A stretch of 9,077 nt of DNA. Source: RGIG2707 sp045600065 (GTDB lineage Bacteria; Bacillota; Clostridia; Peptostreptococcales; Anaerovoracaceae). The notes under the pieces were generated by a model. It saw nothing but the letters and a program-made list of their open reading frames with translations. It was not told the DNA's origin and searched no databases. A program made the position numbers and the translations under genes. Each line of letters begins with the position of its first letter. Position 1 is the stretch's first letter. The stretch spans positions 1 through 9,077 of the forward strand of contig JAZRXE010000070.1 of assembly GCA_045600065.1 (NCBI GenBank), written 5' to 3'. Below are positions 4,909-9,077 of the stretch, piece by piece.

Positions 4909-7161
4909 ATGCCCGGAGATTATGAACTCAACGAACGGGCTACGGCAAAGCAGACGACGGTCTCCAAGGATCAGAAGTCAAGCGGCTTTGGCGGAAATAT
5001 ACGCGATGCTGTTATTTCCGATAATCCCGATGCGTATAAAGAATATTTCGAGATGACTGACACCCCGACGCCGGATGGCAGGCCGAGGACCATACCTCTC
5101 AACAGCAGTCTGGGAACAGAGCTTGCAGACAGAGGCTATGTCATGAGCTTCAGCGTGGGCGGCAGCAGCTATGCACAGCCTGTAAGATACGAAAAAGGCA
5201 TGGGCGGCAAGAATAACATTCTTGTTAAGGATCCTGAAGGCAATATCAAGCGCCTTAGAAAGGGCAAGGCGGGAAAGATCTACAGGTTCAGGGATCAGCG
5301 CGGAGAAACAGAGGTCAGAGGTGAGGATATAGCCGCCTTTGCCCGGGAACAGGTCACAAGGGTCTACGGCAAGCGTGTTTATACCGGAAAGAAAAAGAAG
5401 GATATCCGGGAGAAGATCGACGGAAACAAGACCAAATACAGCATTGCCGGGCCTAAGTATACCTACTGGTTCGGAAAGCACTACGGCGGCCTGATGAATA
5501 TCGGCGAATACACCATGGAAAAGACCAGGGATGAGATCCTTAAGCTTGGTGAAAAACGCCTTCTTGAGCTTATGGAGCTTCCGGATTTCAATGACCCTGA
5601 AAAGGAGATCAACTTTACCTTTTCCGGACACAGCCGCGGAGCCGTGGGCGCTGTTCAGGGTGCCATGAAGCTCAAGCATCTGATCAATACCAGGTACGAG
5701 AAGCTTAAGGACAGAGTCCATTTCAATATCCTGCTTTACGATCCCGTTCCCGGACCCAAGTCCAGAATAAAATCCAATGTAAACCATGTGATCAATCTCA
5801 AGGAGCAGACCCGTGAAATGAAGGAGGCCGGAATGGATCCTCTGGACGCCGGCGACCATTCCACGGTTATGTATTCCATGGGCTGCAACCACATGGGCGA
5901 CAGCTTTGCCCCCACCAAGATAATGGGCGCCGATACCATAATACTAACAGGCCACAGCCACAAGTCCGGCATCAAGGATACAGAGCAGCAGCCTGTGGCA
6001 GGCTCCCTGACGGGAGAGACCGAAACAAAGCGCATGGCTTACATCAATGCGGAAAACAAGCAGGCCTACAGAGCCTCCGGTCTTTGCAAGATGCCCCCCG
6101 GCGTTTTTATAGCGGACGAAAACGACATACTGACAAGGGTCAGGAGCACCGATACCATAGAAAGCGTCTACGAAAAGGCCTACACGAATACGGATCTTAT
6201 CGATCACAGCCGTAAGCTGCGCATAATCGAGGTCAGCACGGATGTCATAGTAAGAAACGGCGGGCAGCCTACCATCAGCAGTGTCAGGCAGGCTCTTTAC
6301 AATCACGATCCCTTCTATATCCGTTCGTCCAGGGAATTCGGCCTTATGAGGGCTGAATTCGAAAAGCTAGACAAGCTTATGACGGCAAGGGAAAAGGACG
6401 AGACTCTGATCGCCGATGCCCGTTTTCAGATCAGAAGGCATGCCATGGATTACATCACTGCCAAGCAGAGCATGGGGCCTCATTCCAACCTTACCCAGGC
6501 AAGGATAAATGTTGCCAAGAATATGCTGCGCTGCATGGACAGAGATGTGTTCGCAGAGCTTAAATGGCCCTCCGGGCAGCCGGCGGACAACACTCCCAAA
6601 TCCGAGGATATCAGGGACGCCTACATCAGAAACTGCAGCTACGATATGCGCCGCAACGCAGGATACATCGTAAAAATGGCTGAAGACTGCCGGAGCGGTT
6701 ATCCCGTGGATACTGATATGGTGATACAATCGCTTTCCTCCATGCTGGCGGACAGGTACTTTCTCGAGCACAAGGACACATTCATGCCAAAGCCCCTGGA
6801 TGATCTTTCCGCACAGAAGAAGATCGTGCCGAAGCTGGACGAGCTTTTGGGCAGTGAGGGAAAAAGCCTTTACGATACCTTCAGAAACAGCAGGGCAGTT
6901 CAGCTCTACGCTCGGGAAATATTCAACGCAGATGCCGTATCCTTGTACTCTGATCCGGAGGCGGTAAAGCTTAAGCTTGATTCTGTTATATTAAAAGTAT
7001 CCGAAGAGATACTAAAGGATAAGAAACAGCCTGCCGCCGCACGGGAGAATGCCGGGGCAAAGCTGACCGCAGATGCTGAAAAAGCCGTGGCTGATGATAA
7101 GAAGCTCCAGGCTGTGCAGCCGGAAAAGGCAGCCGGTCTTACAAACAGCCAGCACAGATAA
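4909..7161 (+). CDS. Uncharacterised 750-residue protein with a serine alpha/beta-hydrolase-like core
   Basis: I do not recognise the full-length family. Residues 1-90 are polar with no signal peptide or membrane segment. Residues 90-175 are rich in Lys/Arg. The central part (about 178-355) resembles a serine alpha/beta-hydrolase: a beta-strand FTFSGHSRGA (236-245) makes a nucleophile elbow G-H-S-R-G with Ser242, followed by a helix; a second strand NILLYDPVPGP (273-283) offers Asp278 as the acid; and a third, FAPTKIMGADTIILTGHSHKSG (333-354), offers His349 or His351. From memory, GxSRGA followed by DPVPGP occurs in lipase-like proteins related to DUF2235/Tle-type phospholipases, so lipid or ester hydrolysis is a reasonable but unproven inference. 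About 400 further residues (356-750) match nothing I know; they look mainly helical and charged and end in an Ala/Lys-rich low-complexity tail (from about 704). The protein has few Cys and no predicted export signal. It follows wecB by 21 bases and is closed by a terminator. Confidence 0.85.
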   Translation: MPGDYELNERATAKQTTVSKDQKSSGFGGNIRDAVISDNPDAYKEYFEMTDTPTPDGRPRTIPLNSSLGTELADRGYVMSFSVGGSSYAQPVRYEKGMGGKNNILVKDPEGNIKRLRKGKAGKIYRFRDQRGETEVRGEDIAAFAREQVTRVYGKRVYTGKKKKDIREKIDGNKTKYSIAGPKYTYWFGKHYGGLMNIGEYTMEKTRDEILKLGEKRLLELMELPDFNDPEKEINFTFSGHSRGAVGAVQGAMKLKHLINTRYEKLKDRVHFNILLYDPVPGPKSRIKSNVNHVINLKEQTREMKEAGMDPLDAGDHSTVMYSMGCNHMGDSFAPTKIMGADTIILTGHSHKSGIKDTEQQPVAGSLTGETETKRMAYINAENKQAYRASGLCKMPPGVFIADENDILTRVRSTDTIESVYEKAYTNTDLIDHSRKLRIIEVSTDVIVRNGGQPTISSVRQALYNHDPFYIRSSREFGLMRAEFEKLDKLMTAREKDETLIADARFQIRRHAMDYITAKQSMGPHSNLTQARINVAKNMLRCMDRDVFAELKWPSGQPADNTPKSEDIRDAYIRNCSYDMRRNAGYIVKMAEDCRSGYPVDTDMVIQSLSSMLADRYFLEHKDTFMPKPLDDLSAQKKIVPKLDELLGSEGKSLYDTFRNSRAVQLYAREIFNADAVSLYSDPEAVKLKLDSVILKVSEEILKDKKQPAAARENAGAKLTADAEKAVADDKKLQAVQPEKAAGLTNSQHR

Positions 7162-7179
7162 TATTAATATCTCCGATCA

Positions 7180-7212
7180 AAAAGCGGGTCCGGTTCGTTC
7201 CGGCCCGCTTTT
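7180..7212 (+). terminator. Rho-independent terminator after the hydrolase-like gene
   Basis: AAAAGCGGG (7180-7188) pairs with CCCGCTTTT (7204-7212). An inner CCGG/CCGG stem (7190-7193 with 7200-7203) extends it, with T7189 bulged and loop TTCGTT (7194-7199). The T-run is only four bases and pairs with the A-run, so the element could also act on the opposite strand. It separates the wecB unit from glnS. Confidence 0.8.
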
Positions 7213-7269
7213 GGCATACCTTGATGTCTTTTTTGACAGCTGTTTTCATGTGCATTTACGCTTTGATGC

Positions 7270-7299
7270 TTGCAAAATGACGGTCTGAAAGCATATAAT
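7270..7299 (+). promoter_or_regulatory. Promoter of glnS
   Basis: The consensus -10 box TATAAT (7294-7299) lies 18 bases after a -35-like TTGCAA (7270-7275), giving transcription from about 7306 and a leader of about 28 bases. A perfect -35 hexamer TTGACA is also present at 7233-7238, but at 16-17 bases it has only poor -10 candidates (TTTACG). The short leader leaves no space for a T-box riboswitch. Confidence 0.7.
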
Positions 7300-7323
7300 A
7301 ACTAGGTATAGCTTCATAAGAAT

Positions 7324-7327
7324 GGAG
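7324..7327 (+). promoter_or_regulatory. Shine-Dalgarno sequence that decides the glnS start
   Basis: GGAG at 7324-7327 ends 6 bases before ATG 7334, which is ideal. The ATG at 7322 overlaps this element and has no Shine-Dalgarno sequence of its own upstream. ATG 7334 is therefore the probable start. Confidence 0.7.
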
Positions 7328-7333
7328 AAAAAA

Positions 7334-9076
7334 ATGGACGAAGAGAAAAAGATCGCAGTCTCCGCAGAGACCGGAGAATCAGTTGACAGCAATTTTATCA
7401 AAAGCTTTATAGAAGAGGATATTGCCCCCGGCGGACAGTATGAAGGCATGCAGGTGCATACCCGTTTTCCGCCTGAGCCCAACGGCTATCTGCACATAGG
7501 CCACTGCAAGGCCCTTTGCATAGATTTCGGCATGGCGGAAAAATTCGGAGGCATCACCAACCTCAGAATGGATGATACCAATCCCGCCAAGGAAGATACC
7601 GAGTACGTGGACGCCATTCAGCAGGATATCCACTGGCTGGGCTTCGACTGGCAGGACCGCTTCTTCTATGGTTCCGATTACTTCCAGAAGGACTACGAAT
7701 ATGCAGTGGAGCTCATCAAAAAGGGTCTGGCCTACGTATGTGAGCTGAGTCCCGAGGAGTTCAAGATAAACCGCGGGGATACCGAGCATCCGGCTGTATC
7801 TCCCTACCGTGACAGACCAATCGAAGAGAACCTGCGTCTGTTTGAGATGATGAAAAACGGCGAAGTGCCTGAGGGCAAGATGACCCTGCGCGCCAGGATA
7901 GATCTGGCCTCCGGCAACTTCAACATGAGAGACCCCGTCATATACAGGATACGCTTCATCGAGCATCACAGACAGGGCACCAAGTGGTGCATCTTCCCGA
8001 TGTACGATTTTGCCCATCCCATTCAGGACGCTCTTGAGGGCATCACCCACAGCCTCTGCTCTCTGGAATACGAGGATCACAGGCCTCTGTATGACTGGGT
8101 GGTGAACAACGTTTCCATTCCCTATCACAAGCCCCGCCAGATAGAATTCGCAAGGCTCAACATAGATCACACCGTAATGTCCAAGAGAAAGCTCCGTCAG
8201 CTGGTGGAGCAGGGCCTTGTCAGCGGCTGGGACGATCCCCGCATGCCGACTCTGTGCGGACTGCGCAGGAGGGGATATACCGGAGCCGCCATCCGCAGCT
8301 TCTGCGACCAGATCGGAATCTCCAAGGTGTCCAGCACCGTGGAATACAGCTTCCTGGAGCATTGCCTCAGAGACGATCTGAATGCCACTGCCGAAAGGAC
8401 CATGGCAGTGCTGCGCCCGGTAAAGCTGACCGTTACCAATTATCCCGAGGGTAAGACGGAGGTGTTCGAGGTCGAAAACAACCCCACGGATCCGTCTGCC
8501 GGTACCCACAGCATCAGCTTCAGCAGGGATCTGTGGATAGAAGAGGACGACTTTATGGAGGTTCCCATTCCCAAGTACAAGAGGCTTTATCCCGGCAACG
8601 AGGTAAGGCTCAAGGGCGCTTACCTTGTCACCTGCACAGGCTGTGTAAAGGATGAGGCGGGCAATGTAACGGAGGTGCTTTGCGAGTACGATCCCCAGTC
8701 CCGGGGCGGAGACCCCGCCGACGGCCGTAAGGTGAAGGGCGCCACTCTCCACTGGATCGACGCTTCCGACTGCCTTGATGCCGAGGTAAGGCTTTACGAC
8801 GACCTGTTCTCCGACGCTCAGCCCGACGGGCCGGACAAGAACTTCCTGGAATGCCTGAATCCGGACAGCCTGCAGGTTCTGCAGGGCTGCAAGGCGGAAA
8901 AGCGCATGGCGGACATCGCCGCGGATTTCGAAAAGGCCGAAAACCGTACCGGTATCAACGCCCCCACCTTCCAGTTCATGCGCATAGGGTACTTCTGCAT
9001 GGACAACAGGGACTGCAGCGCAGAGCATCTGGTGTTCAACAGGACGGTTTCCCTTAAAGACAGCTTTAAAAAATAG
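7334..9076 (+). CDS. glnS: Glutaminyl-tRNA synthetase
   Basis: This class Ib aminoacyl-tRNA synthetase charges tRNA-Gln with glutamine in the cytoplasm. Numbered from ATG 7334 (580 residues), the Rossmann catalytic domain shows FPPEPNGYLHIGH (45-57, the HIGH motif), LRMDDTNP (77-84), KWCIFPMYDFAHPIQDALEG (217-236) and the KMSKS-type loop VMSKRKL (281-287). The PPEPNGYLHIGH and CIFPMYDFAHPIQDALEG forms are diagnostic for GlnRS over GluRS. Residues from about 335 form the anticodon-binding beta-barrels, with the typical C-terminal end VFNRTVSLKD. Length fits the E. coli type (about 554). The stop codon TAG is at 9074-9076, one base from the window edge, so the gene is complete. Many Firmicutes lack this enzyme and make Gln-tRNA by amidating Glu-tRNA with GatCAB; its presence indicates direct glutaminylation. 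An in-frame ATG at 7322 would add four residues (MEKK), but ATG 7334 has the proper ribosome binding site. It has its own promoter and no T-box. Confidence 0.96.
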   Translation: MDEEKKIAVSAETGESVDSNFIKSFIEEDIAPGGQYEGMQVHTRFPPEPNGYLHIGHCKALCIDFGMAEKFGGITNLRMDDTNPAKEDTEYVDAIQQDIHWLGFDWQDRFFYGSDYFQKDYEYAVELIKKGLAYVCELSPEEFKINRGDTEHPAVSPYRDRPIEENLRLFEMMKNGEVPEGKMTLRARIDLASGNFNMRDPVIYRIRFIEHHRQGTKWCIFPMYDFAHPIQDALEGITHSLCSLEYEDHRPLYDWVVNNVSIPYHKPRQIEFARLNIDHTVMSKRKLRQLVEQGLVSGWDDPRMPTLCGLRRRGYTGAAIRSFCDQIGISKVSSTVEYSFLEHCLRDDLNATAERTMAVLRPVKLTVTNYPEGKTEVFEVENNPTDPSAGTHSISFSRDLWIEEDDFMEVPIPKYKRLYPGNEVRLKGAYLVTCTGCVKDEAGNVTEVLCEYDPQSRGGDPADGRKVKGATLHWIDASDCLDAEVRLYDDLFSDAQPDGPDKNFLECLNPDSLQVLQGCKAEKRMADIAADFEKAENRTGINAPTFQFMRIGYFCMDNRDCSAEHLVFNRTVSLKDSFKK

Positions 9077-9077
9077 A

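Noticed and set aside
4978..5892. Open frame on the - strand (304 codons) opposite the hydrolase-like gene, considered as an antisense or immunity partner
   Set aside because: The translation shows no coherent motif and the frame ends inside the + strand gene with no sign of its own promoter; it looks like a codon-bias shadow.
5848..5970. GHSH near residue 348 of the hydrolase-like protein read as a metallophosphatase motif
   Set aside because: The companion motifs of that fold (D-x-H, GD, GNHE) are absent. It fits better as the histidine strand of a serine hydrolase.
7162..7333. T-box or other riboswitch ahead of glnS
   Set aside because: No T-box consensus or antiterminator-like segment is visible, the only hairpin is the terminator of the previous gene, and the leader from the best promoter is about 28 bases.
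7379..9028. Long open frame on the - strand (549 codons) opposite glnS
   Set aside because: It fully overlaps a confidently identified gene and its translation shows no recognisable motifs. Codon bias of the + strand gene explains the absence of stops.

Overview
The window reads like a chromosomal segment of a Gram-positive anaerobe, most likely class Clostridia. This is an inference from several things together: a sortase-type cell-wall anchor on a repeat-containing surface protein, AGGAGG-like ribosome binding sites, A/T-rich sigma-A-type promoters, hairpin terminators, a moderate G+C content by eye, and frequent AGA/AGG and ATA codons. I cannot name a genus. All six genes lie on the + strand, and the coding regions look intact apart from the left-hand gene, which is cut by the window edge.

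Layout. Positions 2-667 hold the C-terminal end of a wall-anchored protein with two SHIRT-like repeats of 94-residue period and an IPRTGD sorting signal. It is closed by a strong terminator at 715-759. After a promoter near 793-821 comes a signal-peptide-less UshA/5'-nucleotidase-type metallophosphatase (905-2368). A second promoter, with an inverted repeat over its -10 box, precedes a MalY/PatB-type PLP C-S lyase/aminotransferase (2478-3686). A hairpin with almost no U-tract separates this from wecB/mnaA, UDP-GlcNAc 2-epimerase (3772-4887). Only 21 bases later begins a 750-residue protein of unknown role (4909-7161). It carries a GHSRGA nucleophile elbow followed by DPVPGP, an arrangement that looks like a serine alpha/beta-hydrolase. 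A terminator at 7180-7212 ends that unit. A fresh promoter then drives glutaminyl-tRNA synthetase (7334-9076), which is complete and ends one base before the window edge.

How the genes fit together. They do not form one obvious pathway. The likely transcription units are: the surface protein alone; the nucleotidase; malY with possible read-through into wecB and the hydrolase-like gene; and glnS alone. wecB supplies UDP-ManNAc for cell-surface glycopolymers, and its tight coupling to the hydrolase-like gene is the only link suggesting a shared, perhaps envelope-related, role for the unknown protein. No RNA genes, CRISPR arrays, insertion sequences or phage genes were seen. The best candidate for something undescribed is the 750-residue hydrolase-like protein.
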